From Oleiagrimonas sp963747595 (lineage in GTDB: Bacteria > Pseudomonadota > Gammaproteobacteria > Xanthomonadales > Rhodanobacteraceae), in contig CAVVFO010000003.1 of NCBI GenBank assembly GCA_963747595.1, positions 258,597-322,596 on the forward strand: 64,000 bases of DNA, read 5' to 3'. Made by a program: the position numbers and the translations under genes. The notes beneath the pieces were generated by a model that saw only the letters and a list, made by a program, of their open reading frames with translations, was not told the origin of the DNA and did no database searches. Of the stretch, positions 35,182-44,316 are shown piece after piece (the stretch's first letter is position 1; every line of letters starts with the position of its first letter).

Positions 35182-36546
35182 ATGAAGCCCCTGCACGTCA
35201 TTGTTCTGGCCGCCGGCGCGGGCACGCGCATGAAATCGGCGCAGCCCAAGGTACTGCTGCCGCTGGCGGGCCGCGCCATGCTGGCGCATGTGCTGGATGC
35301 GGCGCGGGCCTTGCAACCCGAGGCCATCCACGTGGTACACGGGCATGGCGGCGACGCGGTGCGTGCGGCGTTCGTCGAGTCGGCGGACCTGCAGTGGGTG
35401 CATCAGGCGGAGCAGTTGGGCACGGGGCACGCAGTCCGCCTGGCGATGGCCGCTGTGCCGGACCCGGCACGCGTGCTGGTGCTGTACGGCGACGTGCCGC
35501 TGATCCGTGAGGACAGCCTGCGCCCGCTGATCGAGAGCGATGCCACGCTGGCGATGCTGGCTGCCGAACTGGACGACCCGAGCGGCTATGGTCGCGTGGT
35601 GTGCGATGCCGGGGGCCGTGTTGCGGCCATCGTCGAGCAGAAGGATGCTGATGCCGCGCAGCGTGCCATCACCCTGACCAACACCGGCATCGTCGCCGCC
35701 GATGCTGCCAGTTTGCGCGGCTGGGTCGCGCAGCTGGATACCGGCAATGCGCAAGGCGAGTACTACCTCACGGATATTTTCGCGCTGGCTGCCGCCGATG
35801 GTCGCCCGGCCGCTTGCGTGCAGCTGGATGATGCCGTGGAGGCCAGCGGTGCCAATACGCCATGGCAGCTGGCGGCACTGGAAAAACACCATCGCTGCCG
35901 CGCCGCACGGCGTCTGGCCGCCGCGGGCGTGCGCCTGGCGGATCCGCAGCGCTTCGACGCCCGCGGCCGGGTTGCCGCGGGGCGCGATGTGGAAATCGAT
36001 ATCGACGTGATTCTCGAAGGCACTGTGACATTGGGCGACAACGTGCGCATCGGGCCGTTCTGTCGTCTGCGTGATGTGGAGCTGGCAGCCGGCACGGTGG
36101 TCCACGCGCATTGCGATCTTGAAGGCGTGGTCACCCACGGCGCAGCGGACATCGGCCCGTTCGCGCGCCTGCGCCCGGGCGCCGAGCTGGCGGCAGGCGC
36201 GCACGTGGGCAACTTCGTGGAAATGAAAAAAGCGGTCCTGGGCGAGGGGAGCAAGGCTGGCCATCTGACCTATCTGGGCGATGCGCGCATCGGTGCCGGG
36301 GTCAATATCGGTGCCGGCACCATCACCTGCAACTACGATGGCGTGAACAAGTTCGTCACCGCCATCGGTGACGGGGCTTTCATCGGCTCCAACACCGCAC
36401 TGGTGGCGCCGGTGCGGGTGGGCGCAGGTGCCACCATCGGCGCCGGGTCGGTGATCGCCGCGGATGCGCCCGCCGACAAGCTCACGGTGGCGCGGGGGCG
36501 TCAGGTCACCATCGAAGGCTGGCAGCGACCGGAAAAGCACACGTGA
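35182..36546 (+). CDS. glmU: Bifunctional UDP-GlcNAc pyrophosphorylase / glucosamine-1-P acetyltransferase
   Basis: A 454-residue cytoplasmic enzyme that makes UDP-GlcNAc for peptidoglycan and LPS. The N-domain has the nucleotidyltransferase signature LAAGAGTRMKSAQPK (about 10-24) and VLYGDVPL. The C-domain is a left-handed beta-helix of hexapeptide repeats from about residue 250, with NFVEMKKAVLGEGSKAGHLTYLGDA and the acetyl-CoA site NIGAGTITCNYDG. An upstream in-frame ATG (35173) would add MFC; neither start has a strong ribosome site. A TAGAAT element lies about 35 bases upstream. It is convergent with the chorismatase gene. Confidence 0.97.
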   Translation: MKPLHVIVLAAGAGTRMKSAQPKVLLPLAGRAMLAHVLDAARALQPEAIHVVHGHGGDAVRAAFVESADLQWVHQAEQLGTGHAVRLAMAAVPDPARVLVLYGDVPLIREDSLRPLIESDATLAMLAAELDDPSGYGRVVCDAGGRVAAIVEQKDADAAQRAITLTNTGIVAADAASLRGWVAQLDTGNAQGEYYLTDIFALAAADGRPAACVQLDDAVEASGANTPWQLAALEKHHRCRAARRLAAAGVRLADPQRFDARGRVAAGRDVEIDIDVILEGTVTLGDNVRIGPFCRLRDVELAAGTVVHAHCDLEGVVTHGAADIGPFARLRPGAELAAGAHVGNFVEMKKAVLGEGSKAGHLTYLGDARIGAGVNIGAGTITCNYDGVNKFVTAIGDGAFIGSNTALVAPVRVGAGATIGAGSVIAADAPADKLTVARGRQVTIEGWQRPEKHT

Positions 36547-36624
36547 ATAGAAGGGAGTGAGCGGCGGGTCAAAGTGGCGCGGCGGTCTCTTTCCTCACTT
36601 CTCCTCACTTACTTGCGGTCCTGC

Positions 36625-37614
36625 TCACCGGTAACTCCACCCGTCGATTTCCACCAGCAGTTCGCGTCGGCAGACGTCGCCGTGCAGCAGGAGGATCGGT
36701 GTGCCGGGGAGGCGTTCCTGCAGAAGCTGCCGCACTTGCGGCGCATGTCCGGCGTGGCGCACATACACTTTCAGGGGGGTGTGTGCGCCGAAGCGTGGCG
36801 GCATGCCGCCTGCGTCCAGCAGGGCATGCAGGTTGGCCAGCGTTTCGTGCAACTGGGCGTGCAGATCGCCCTCGTGCTGCGAGGCGTGGCCGACGATCGA
36901 CGCGGTCCCGGAAATGGCCAGGGCGTCGCCGCCGGCCAGCGCGGTGGCGCGGGCAAAGCTGGGCGGGGTGGCGCCGTACTGGCGCGGATAGGTCCACGCG
37001 CTCATCTGGCGCGGGTTTTCCACCCGCCTCCCGGGTTGCGTGGCGGCCAGGCAGTACACCTGCAACCGGTCGTCCTGCAGGTGATGGCCAATGGCAGTCG
37101 CGGCGGGAAATCCGCTGGCGAAAAAATCTCCCATGCCGGCGGCGCGACCGTCACAGAAGCGCTTGTAGCGTTCCTCGTCCGCCTCTCCCGCATTGATGTG
37201 GCCAAGGTAATTCCAGAGTCGCTGGACATGACATGCAGCGTGATCGGCCAGAAATCCGCACAGGGTGGCATAGGCATGCCGCGCCGTGCCCTCGATGCCC
37301 TCCTTGCCACCCGCATCCAGGTCCAGTGCGGCAAACAGCCAGCCGCCGCCCGCCGCCCATTGCAGCGGGCCCCGTTTCCCCTGGGTTACCGTGGCGTCCA
37401 CGCGCCACACTTCCTGCACGAGCGGCCGCGACAGCGGGTCCAGCCCCACCCTGAAACACCGTGGATCATCTGCCAGCTCGGCCCGGGATCCGAACCCGAA
37501 GACCGCGAGCGCACCCGGCGCATCCAGCGGGTTCCCTGACACAGATTCGTAACTGACCGCAGGTGCGGCCGCGATCGATGGCGCCGCCATTTTGCGAGTG
37601 ACAACCTGATTCAT
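36625..37614 (-). CDS. xanB2: Chorismatase (XanB2-like), 3-/4-hydroxybenzoate forming
   Basis: A 329-residue enzyme of the chorismatase (FkbO/Hyg5/XanB2) family. In Xanthomonas, XanB2 turns chorismate into 3-hydroxybenzoate and 4-hydroxybenzoate, feeding xanthomonadin pigment and ubiquinone. The N-part contains VFGFGSRAELADDP; the C-part is an RidA-like fold (SISGTASIVGH in outline, HAQLHETLANLHALL, YVRHAGHAPQVRQLL). The ATG at 37614 has AGAGG at 8 bases, and gives the normal size; the frame stays open further upstream without support. It is divergent from the ACP gene of the pigment operon and convergent with glmU, consistent with supplying the aromatic starter. Whether it makes the 3- or 4-isomer cannot be told here. 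Confidence 0.88.
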   Translation of the reverse strand: MNQVVTRKMAAPSIAAAPAVSYESVSGNPLDAPGALAVFGFGSRAELADDPRCFRVGLDPLSRPLVQEVWRVDATVTQGKRGPLQWAAGGGWLFAALDLDAGGKEGIEGTARHAYATLCGFLADHAACHVQRLWNYLGHINAGEADEERYKRFCDGRAAGMGDFFASGFPAATAIGHHLQDDRLQVYCLAATQPGRRVENPRQMSAWTYPRQYGATPPSFARATALAGGDALAISGTASIVGHASQHEGDLHAQLHETLANLHALLDAGGMPPRFGAHTPLKVYVRHAGHAPQVRQLLQERLPGTPILLLHGDVCRRELLVEIDGWSYR

Positions 37615-37796
37615 CCAGCAACCTCTGACATGCATGCGTATGCCGTTGCGTTCCATCCGCAACGCGCTGGCGGCATGATGCCGTGGCCGGCACCAAACCA
37701 CCATGATGCCCACATGGTACACTCCGCGCCCGTTGTCGTCGGGGCACGGGCCCGCCAAACGGGGGCTTTTTCAGGGTGAAGCAGTACACTTACAGC

Positions 37797-38066
37797 ATGA
37801 CTGAACAAACCACGGCCGAGCGCGAGCTGGCAGAACTCATTGTCACCAACTTGAATCTGGAAGAGGTCGAACCGGCCGATCTGGATCCGCAGGCGCCGCT
37901 GTTCGGTGGTGAACTGGGGCTGGATTCCATCGATGCCCTGGAGATCGCGCTGGCCATCTCCAAGACCTATGGCTACCAGTTGCGCTCGGACAACCCGGAC
38001 AACCGCGAGATTTTCGCCAATCTGCGTGCGCTGTCCGCACATGTGCAGGCGCATCGCACCACCTGA
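37797..38066 (+). CDS. Acyl carrier protein of pigment cluster
   Basis: An 89-residue acyl carrier protein, acidic, with the phosphopantetheine serine at residue 44 in ELGLDSIDALEI. It would carry the growing aryl-polyene chain for the ketosynthase, ketoreductase and dehydratases in this cluster. It is the first gene of the plus-strand operon, facing away from the chorismatase. The start could also be GTG at 37776; neither has a strong ribosome site. A TACACT -10-like box lies at 37718. Aryl-polyene clusters usually have two ACP genes; only one is seen here. Confidence 0.9.
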   Translation: MTEQTTAERELAELIVTNLNLEEVEPADLDPQAPLFGGELGLDSIDALEIALAISKTYGYQLRSDNPDNREIFANLRALSAHVQAHRTT

Positions 38067-38136
38067 GGGCGCTTCGGCTTCGATCGCGGCAGGACCGTCC
38101 GCAGCCGGGCCCGAAGGATCCGTGAGGGCACCCACC

Positions 38137-38841
38137 ATGTCCGTCGCCACGACCATTGCGCATCGTTCGAGTGCGCCACTGCTGGTGGCCTACGCGCTGC
38201 TGGCACTGACCGGCGCCGTCATCGATGCCAATGATGTGCGGCTGGGGGCACTTTGCGTCCTGATTGCGGCCGTGAGCATGTCGCTGTCGGGGCGCGCCGG
38301 CCTGCGCGGCTGGGGGGGGTGGCTGGCCATAGTGGCCGTGATGGCCGGCCTGGCCGCACGCGGTTGGATCACGCTGGCACTGGACATGGTGCCGATACTG
38401 TTCAATGCCGCGGTATGCCTGCTGTTTGCCCGCACATTGCGACGCGGGCACGAGCCGTTGGTGATCCGCATCATCCGGGTCATGGAAGGTGAGGTGCGGC
38501 TCGATCTTCCGGGTGTTCGCGTCTATGCCCGTCATGTGACGATGTTCTGGGCACTCCTGCTGGGTCTGCAGACGGCGGTCCTGCTGCTGCTCTGGATGAC
38601 GGTCGCCCCCGGCGGGCTGCTGGCTGTCCTCGCGCTGCATGGACCATGGGCGGTCGATGCCCGCCATGCCGTCTGGTATACCCATCTGGGTGTGTATCTG
38701 CTGCCACTGCTGGGGATGCTGGCCGAACATAGCGTGCGACGCCTGGCCCTGCGTCACATGTCGCACCTGAGCCTGCCTGCGTTCGGCAGACGGCTTCTCC
38801 AGCGCTGGCCGCAGCTTTTGCGGGAAACGGCCGCGCCGTGA
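38137..38841 (+). CDS. Membrane protein of pigment cluster (COG4648-like)
   Basis: A 234-residue protein with about six hydrophobic helices, spread over residues 10-230 with a polar stretch in the middle (RIIRVMEGEVRLDLPGVRVYARHVTMFW). Similar proteins occur in aryl-polyene and xanthomonadin clusters; I place it with COG4648 from memory, and no function is proven. The ATG at 38137 has GAGGG at proper distance. Its stop overlaps the next start as GTGA. Role could be in anchoring or moving the lipid-linked pigment. Confidence 0.75.
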   Translation: MSVATTIAHRSSAPLLVAYALLALTGAVIDANDVRLGALCVLIAAVSMSLSGRAGLRGWGGWLAIVAVMAGLAARGWITLALDMVPILFNAAVCLLFARTLRRGHEPLVIRIIRVMEGEVRLDLPGVRVYARHVTMFWALLLGLQTAVLLLLWMTVAPGGLLAVLALHGPWAVDARHAVWYTHLGVYLLPLLGMLAEHSVRRLALRHMSHLSLPAFGRRLLQRWPQLLRETAAP

Positions 38842-39143
38842 CTGCGGCGAGGTTTCAGCTGACCTTCTGCGTCGATCCGGCGCATCCGTGCCTGGCGGGG
38901 CATTTCCCCGGCCGGCCGCTGGTCCCCGGCGTGATGTTGCTGGAGCAGGTGGCGTCGGGTTTGCGGCGATGGCGCGACCAGCGCATGGCACGTGTGCTGG
39001 ATGCCAAGTTCCTGGCGCCACTGCAACCGGGCCGGGAGGCGCAGGTGCAACTCGAGGCAGTCGCCGACAGTGCGCAGGTGCGGTTTCGCATTGTTGCCGG
39101 TGATACGCTGCTGGCACGCGGCCGCATCGAGGGATCGACATGA
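38838..39143 (+). CDS. 3-hydroxyacyl-ACP dehydratase, hotdog fold (ApeI-like)
   Basis: A 101-residue single-hotdog dehydratase related to FabZ/FabA. The active-site segment is HPCLAGHFPGRPLVPGVMLLE (about 16-36) with the catalytic His before FPG. It would remove water from 3-hydroxyacyl-ACP to give each polyene double bond. The start is GTG at 38838, overlapping the previous stop, and the stop overlaps the next ATG, so it is coupled on both sides. It is shorter than FabZ (about 150) but like ApeI of aryl-polyene clusters. Confidence 0.85.
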   Translation: MTAARFQLTFCVDPAHPCLAGHFPGRPLVPGVMLLEQVASGLRRWRDQRMARVLDAKFLAPLQPGREAQVQLEAVADSAQVRFRIVAGDTLLARGRIEGST

Positions 39144-40096
39144 GCGCGCACTGGAGTCATCGCCCGGAAGGCGGCGGACGTTTCGCCATCTGGCTGATCC
39201 GCAGCATTGCCTTGCATGCAGGGCGCCCGTTCGCGCGCCTGCTCCTGTATCCGGCCACGCTGTATTTCTATCTGCGCCGCTGCCATGAGCGCCAGGCGTC
39301 GCGAGCCTTCCTGCGCCGTGTTCTGCAACGACCGGTCCATGCCTGGCACGTCATGCACCACATCCACAGGTTCGCCGGCACCATCCTGGACCGGGTGTTT
39401 TTCCTGACGCGTGGCCTGCATGGTTTTGCAGTGCAGACGCAGGGGCTGGACCAGCTGGATGCGGCGCTTGCGAAAGGCCGGGGGGTGCTGCTGCTGGGAT
39501 CGCATCACGGTAGTTTCGAAGCATTGCGCGTATTGGCCGACAGGATCGAGGACGTGCCGTTGCGCATTGTCCTGGACAAGAGCCAGACACCCATCCTCAC
39601 CGAGCTGCTGGAGGCGCTGTCACCGGGGCTGGCCGAGTGCATCATCGATGCGGCCGGCGATCCCACGTCGGTGGTCCTGGCCTTGTCCGAGGCGGCGGCC
39701 AGCGGCCACATGCTGGCCTTGCTGGCCGATCGGGGCCGCGTCGACGAGGGCGTGCACCGTGTACCGTTCCTGGGGAAGATGGCGCCATTCCCGGCCGGGC
39801 CGTTCGCGCTGGCGGCGGCCTTGAAGGTGCCGGTGGTGCTGTGCTTCGGGCTGTATCAGGGCGGCAATCGTTACACTCTGGTCTTTGAGCCGTTCGCCGA
39901 TCCGGTGGTCTTGCCGCGCGAGCGGCGTCAGGACGCCCTGCGTGAGATCGTCACCCGTTATGCTGCGCGACTGGAACATTACGTGCGGCTCGAGCCCTAC
40001 AACTGGTTCAATTTCTATGATTTCTGGCAAGAAGATCACGCTGCTGATGCTCGCGGCGATGCTGCTCCCGCTGTCCAGCGTGGCCGCCGCGCCTGA
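39140..40096 (+). CDS. LpxL/HtrB-like acyltransferase of pigment cluster
   Basis: A 318-residue membrane-associated acyltransferase of the lysophospholipid/LpxL type. The catalytic pattern H-x5-E is in GSHHGSFEALRVL (about 117-129). An N-terminal hydrophobic helix precedes it. Such enzymes in aryl-polyene clusters are thought to join the polyene acid to a lipid or glycerol-like carrier. It overlaps the dehydratase by 4 bases and the next gene by 80 bases. Acyl acceptor is unknown. Confidence 0.85.
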   Translation: MSAHWSHRPEGGGRFAIWLIRSIALHAGRPFARLLLYPATLYFYLRRCHERQASRAFLRRVLQRPVHAWHVMHHIHRFAGTILDRVFFLTRGLHGFAVQTQGLDQLDAALAKGRGVLLLGSHHGSFEALRVLADRIEDVPLRIVLDKSQTPILTELLEALSPGLAECIIDAAGDPTSVVLALSEAAASGHMLALLADRGRVDEGVHRVPFLGKMAPFPAGPFALAAALKVPVVLCFGLYQGGNRYTLVFEPFADPVVLPRERRQDALREIVTRYAARLEHYVRLEPYNWFNFYDFWQEDHAADARGDAAPAVQRGRRA

Positions 40097-40676
40097 CCGC
40101 GCCAGCTGCAGCAAAACCGCCGCATTGATCGGCCGGCTGACGCAGCCGCCGCCGACCCACACGCCATTCGCCGAGGCGAAGTTCTCGCCGTTGCTGAGTC
40201 GGCCGCTGGTGACCTCCGGCGAGCTGGTCTGGAGCGGGGGACTGCATCTCGAACGACGCGTGAAGGTTCCTTATGCCGAGTCCACGGTGATTGCCGGCGG
40301 CGAAGTGGCCGTCACCCGCAAGGGACACGGCACGAAGCATTTCTCGCTGGACCGCGCCCCGCCACTGAAAGCGCTGCTGCACGGGCTGGTGTCGGTGCTC
40401 TCGGGTAATGTCAAGCAGTTGCAACAGACCTTCAAGGTCCGCCTCGATGGTCAGCCCGATGCCTCCTGGACCATCACCCTGCAGCCGCGCGCGCCGCAAC
40501 TGGCGCGGCAGCTGGCCGGCATCCGCCTGGATGGTTCGGGCAATACGCTGGCCTGCATGGAAATCACCCAGAAGCGCGGCGACGTCAGCATGGATCTGCT
40601 GGGCGACCTGGCCAAGGCCATGCCCGCGCATCCCACCCGCGCCAACTTGACCGCGCTGTGCCGCACGTCGCAATGA
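40017..40676 (+). CDS. LolA-like periplasmic lipid carrier of pigment cluster
   Basis: A 219-residue exported protein. Its signal peptide (KKITLLMLAAMLLPLSSVAAA, cleavage near residue 24) leads into an outer-membrane lipoprotein carrier (LolA-like) fold. The fold is seen in AKFSPLLSRPLVTSGELVWS and TVIAGGEVAVTRKG. Aryl-polyene clusters often encode a LolA relative, presumably to move the lipid-linked pigment across the periplasm. The start ATG at 40017 lies inside the acyltransferase gene, an 80-base overlap. This is unusual but needed for a complete signal peptide. Confidence 0.85.
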   Translation: MISGKKITLLMLAAMLLPLSSVAAAPDRASCSKTAALIGRLTQPPPTHTPFAEAKFSPLLSRPLVTSGELVWSGGLHLERRVKVPYAESTVIAGGEVAVTRKGHGTKHFSLDRAPPLKALLHGLVSVLSGNVKQLQQTFKVRLDGQPDASWTITLQPRAPQLARQLAGIRLDGSGNTLACMEITQKRGDVSMDLLGDLAKAMPAHPTRANLTALCRTSQ

Positions 40677-40707
40677 CGTCGGAGTCCATGCGTCCAGGGG
40701 CTTACTG

Positions 40708-43062
40708 ATGCGCATCCGTGGGCGCGTGGGCCTGCTGATTGCGTGGCTGCTGGTGCTGGCAGGGCTGGGCCTGTACGTGCAGCGAAATCTCAGTATCACT
40801 ACCGACCTGCGCAGTTTCATGCCCCCGCCCACCACGGCCGACCAGCGCCTGCTGATGGACCAGATCGGCAAGGGCCCGGGCTCGCACCTTCTGCTGGTGG
40901 CCATCAGTGGCACGGACAGTGCCACGTTGACCGGTTTGAGCCATGGCCTGGCCGCATCGTTGCGCACGGACCATGCGTTCACGCAGGTGGTCAATGGCGA
41001 TTTCGATATCAACCGTCTGGATCCGGCCTGGTTGCCGTATCGCTACCTGCTGTCGCCGACGTTGGACCACCACCGCCTGGATGCAGCCTACCTGCATGAC
41101 CAGTTGCAGCAACGCCTGCAGGACCTGGCCTCGCCCGCCGGTGGCATGCTGCAAACCTGGCTGCCACGCGATCCCACACTGGAAGTGCTGAAGCTGGCGC
41201 AGCGCTGGACCCCACCCGACGCCCCGCCCACTCGCGACGGTGTCTGGTTCGATCATGCAAATGAGGCACTGCTGCTGGTGCAGACGCGCGCTGCAGGTTT
41301 CGACCCCGGGGCACAGCGCCGTACCATCGATGCGCTGAAAGCGCACTTTCAGGCGCTACCGCATAGCGGCCGGGCCACGCTCACGCTGAGCGGCCCGGGG
41401 TATTTCAGCGTGGTGGTCAACCGGCGCACGCATCACGAGGTGGACTGGATCGGGCGCATCTCCACCATTGGGTTCATCCTGCTGATGCTGTTGGCCTACC
41501 GCAGCCCCACGGCGCTGGTTCTGGGGGGGCTGCCGATTGCCAGCGGCGCGCTGGCCGGGCTCACCGCGCTGATTCTGTTGTTCCCGCAAGTCCATGGCAT
41601 CACGCTGGCATTCGGCTTCACGCTGCTGGGCGTGGCGCAGGAATATCCCATCCGCCTGCTCAGCCATCGTCGCGCCGGCGCCTCTGCCGTGGCCAGCGTG
41701 CGCGGCTTGTGGCCGTTGCTGCTGACCGCCATTGCCTCGGCCTGCATCGCCTATCTGGCCTTCTATGCGTCCGGCGTGCCGGGTCTGCAGCAGTTGGCGG
41801 TTTTCACCATCAGCGGTCTGCTGGCGGCGGGCCTGACCACGCGCTATCTGTTGCCGCACACGCTACCGACCCGTTTCGTCGATATTGCCGACACCCGCGG
41901 TCTGGCGCGGTTCCGGCGGTTCCTGGATGCGTTGCCGCGGCCGCGCTGGATTCCGTTGCTGGTGGCGGTCGCCGCGGTTCTCATGCTGTGGCTGGCGCCG
42001 GGACGCTTCTGGCAGAACAATCTGGCCGCGCTGACGCCGTTGCCGAAGAAGTTGATGGCCACCGACGCCCGCCTGCGCAAGGCCCTGGGCGCGCCGGACG
42101 TGCGCTACATGCTGCTGCTGAAGGCGCGCAGTGCCGAAGGCGTGATTCGACTGTCCGAACGGATGCAACCCACGCTGCAGCATCTGGTGGCGCAACATGC
42201 GCTGGATGGCATCGAGCTGCCGTCGCGCTACCTGCCGTCGACCGCGACGCAGCGTGTGCGGCAGGAAAAATTACCGGACCAGCCCACGCTCGAAAGCGCC
42301 CTCGCCCAGGCCGCGGCTGGCATGCCATTCCGCAAGGGCCTGTTCAAGCCGTTTTTAAAGGACGTGCAAACCGCCCGCACGCTGCCGCTGTTGACGCCCC
42401 AGCGCTTCGAGCACTCGCCCGTGGGACAGCGCCTGGCGTCGATGCTGGTCAAACGTCCATCCGGTGACACGCAGACGGGAACTACCTGGCTGGGTCTGGC
42501 GACGCTGACCGGTGTGCACGATCCCGGCGCACTGGCGGCGCTGTCACAATCCACCGGCGGCAGGGTGCGCCTGCTGGATCTGAAAAGCGCCTCCGAATCG
42601 CTGGTGGCCTCCTATCGCTCGCGCATCCTGAAGGCGTTGGGCGTGGCCACCCTGTTGCTGATCCTCACCATTAGTCTGGCGCTGCGCAGCCTGCGCCGCG
42701 CCTGGCACGTGCTGGCGCCGATGACACTGGCCACGTTCCTGGTGCTGGCGGTGGAGCGCGTGGCCGGCCTCGAGATTTCGCTGTTCCATCTGGTGGCGCT
42801 GATCCTGGCGGCGGGGCTGGGCCTGCACTACGCGCTGTTCTTCGAGCGCGAGACCGGCGATGCGGCCGAGCAGCGCCGGACCCTGCATGCCACGGTGGTC
42901 TGCGTGCTCTCCGCGCTGCTGGTATTCGGCATGCTGGCCTGGTCCTCCATCCCGGTGCTGCGGGCCATTGGCCTTACCGTGAGTCTGGGCGTGGCGTTCC
43001 ACTTCTGCCTCTCGATCCTGATGGCGCCGCATGCGAGACATGACGATGCTGCCCAAGAGTGA
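40708..43062 (+). CDS. MMPL/RND-type exporter of pigment cluster
   Basis: A 784-residue inner-membrane exporter with about 12 helices: one near the N-terminus, a large periplasmic loop (about 30-250), five helices, then the same pattern repeated. Segments such as HEVDWIGRISTIGFILLMLLAYRS and FGFTLLGVAQEYPIRLLSHRRAG match the MMPL family (COG4258 'predicted exporter'). It probably pushes the pigment conjugate out of the inner membrane, handing it to the LolA-like carrier encoded just before. AGGGG precedes the ATG. The 3' end overlaps the next gene by 32 bases. Confidence 0.9.
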   Translation: MRIRGRVGLLIAWLLVLAGLGLYVQRNLSITTDLRSFMPPPTTADQRLLMDQIGKGPGSHLLLVAISGTDSATLTGLSHGLAASLRTDHAFTQVVNGDFDINRLDPAWLPYRYLLSPTLDHHRLDAAYLHDQLQQRLQDLASPAGGMLQTWLPRDPTLEVLKLAQRWTPPDAPPTRDGVWFDHANEALLLVQTRAAGFDPGAQRRTIDALKAHFQALPHSGRATLTLSGPGYFSVVVNRRTHHEVDWIGRISTIGFILLMLLAYRSPTALVLGGLPIASGALAGLTALILLFPQVHGITLAFGFTLLGVAQEYPIRLLSHRRAGASAVASVRGLWPLLLTAIASACIAYLAFYASGVPGLQQLAVFTISGLLAAGLTTRYLLPHTLPTRFVDIADTRGLARFRRFLDALPRPRWIPLLVAVAAVLMLWLAPGRFWQNNLAALTPLPKKLMATDARLRKALGAPDVRYMLLLKARSAEGVIRLSERMQPTLQHLVAQHALDGIELPSRYLPSTATQRVRQEKLPDQPTLESALAQAAAGMPFRKGLFKPFLKDVQTARTLPLLTPQRFEHSPVGQRLASMLVKRPSGDTQTGTTWLGLATLTGVHDPGALAALSQSTGGRVRLLDLKSASESLVASYRSRILKALGVATLLLILTISLALRSLRRAWHVLAPMTLATFLVLAVERVAGLEISLFHLVALILAAGLGLHYALFFERETGDAAEQRRTLHATVVCVLSALLVFGMLAWSSIPVLRAIGLTVSLGVAFHFCLSILMAPHARHDDAAQE

Positions 43063-43477
43063 TTGGAAACACCTGATCCCGCATGCCGGCAGCATGTGCC
43101 TGCTGGACGCGGTGGCCGATTGGGACCATACGCAGATCCACGCCACCAGCAGCGGTCATCGTGATCCGTCCCATCCGTTGCGCCGCGACGGCCACCTGCA
43201 TGCGATCCATCTGGCCGAATACGGCGCCCAGGCGACCGCTGTCCACGGTGCACTGCGCGCCCGCGCCGGCGGCTTCGACACACCGAAACCCGGCCTGCTG
43301 GTGACATTGCGCGACCTGCGTCTGGCGCGTGAATATGTGGAGGACCTGACGGGCGATCTGCACATTCACGCGCAATGCCTCTTCGCCGATGATCGTGGCG
43401 CACAGTACAGTTTTCGTGTCCTGCATGGAGATGATCTCCTGGTCCATGGCCGGTGCGCCGTCATCCACCCCGGGTAG
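43031..43477 (+). CDS. Second 3-hydroxyacyl-ACP dehydratase (ApeP-like)
   Basis: A 148-residue hotdog protein of the type found in aryl-polyene clusters (COG4706). HLAEYGAQATAVHGAL (about 57-72) resembles the FabA-like active helix, and IPHAGSMCLLDAVADWD the N-terminal strand/loop. In E. coli the ApeI-ApeP pair forms the dehydratase for polyene elongation, so this gene and the one at 38838 likely work together. Starts at 43031 or 43046 are possible; both overlap the exporter gene. Confidence 0.85.
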   Translation: MRDMTMLPKSDWKHLIPHAGSMCLLDAVADWDHTQIHATSSGHRDPSHPLRRDGHLHAIHLAEYGAQATAVHGALRARAGGFDTPKPGLLVTLRDLRLAREYVEDLTGDLHIHAQCLFADDRGAQYSFRVLHGDDLLVHGRCAVIHPG

Positions 43478-43560
43478 AACGTCAGGGACGTTTTCGACGC
43501 GGCTGCGGGAAGACGGCCGTGCCAGTGCATTAGACTTCCGGTCTTTGCGCGGGAATCGAG

Positions 43561-44301
43561 ATGATGGACGCAGATGCACAGGCGAAGCGCGCGCTGGTGA
43601 CCGGCGGCAGTGGTGACATCGGCAGCGCCATCTGCACGGCACTGGCGCGGGGGGGGTACCGGGTGATCGTGCATGCCAACAACAACCTGCAGCGTGCGCA
43701 ATCGGTGGTCGAGACTGTTCAGCGCGCACACGGGCAGGCGCAGGCGCTGGCGTTCGATGTCACCGATGCCGCCGCCAGTGCCGCGGCCATCGAGGCCCTG
43801 TTGGCCGACGGCCCCATCCATGCGGTGGTCAGCAATGCCGGCGTGCACGACGATGCCCCCATGGCCGGCATGCGCGAAGCGCAGTGGCAACGGGTGATCG
43901 ATGTGTCGCTGCATGGATTCTTCCACGTGGTGCAGCCGCTGCTGCTGCCGATGGCACGGGCACGATTTGGCCGCGTGGTCGCGGTGGGCTCGGTGGCCGG
44001 CGTGCTGGGCAACCGCGGCCAGACCAACTACGCGGCGGCGAAGGCCGGCCTGCATGGCGCGGTGAAATCGCTGGCGCGCGAGATGGGGTCGCGTGGCATC
44101 ACCGCCAACGTGGTGGCGCCCGGCGTGATCACGGGGCGCATGGCCGAAGCGCAATTTTCTCCCGAGCAGATCAAGGCGCTGGTGCCGGCGGGGCGGGCCG
44201 GGCAGCCCGACGAAGTGGCGGCGCTGGTGGCGTTCCTGTGTGCCGATGCGGCCGGCTACGTCAACGGCCAGGTCATCGGGGTCAACGGCGGCATGGGCTG
44301 A
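43561..44301 (+). CDS. 3-oxoacyl-ACP reductase, FabG-like (ApeQ-like)
   Basis: A 246-residue short-chain dehydrogenase. The NADP site is TGGSGDIGSAI near residue 14, then the NAG motif (SNAGVHDDAP). The catalytic Ser lies in VGSVAGVLGNRG, with Tyr/Lys in YAAAK. It reduces the 3-keto group of each elongation round before dehydration. It has GGGAA before the ATG and a separate 83-base spacer with a TTAGACT element, so it may have its own promoter. It is the last gene of the plus-strand run, with only 15 bases between its stop and the convergent halogenase stop. Confidence 0.92.
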   Translation: MMDADAQAKRALVTGGSGDIGSAICTALARGGYRVIVHANNNLQRAQSVVETVQRAHGQAQALAFDVTDAAASAAAIEALLADGPIHAVVSNAGVHDDAPMAGMREAQWQRVIDVSLHGFFHVVQPLLLPMARARFGRVVAVGSVAGVLGNRGQTNYAAAKAGLHGAVKSLAREMGSRGITANVVAPGVITGRMAEAQFSPEQIKALVPAGRAGQPDEVAALVAFLCADAAGYVNGQVIGVNGGMG

Positions 44302-44316
44302 CCCATATCACGCGCA

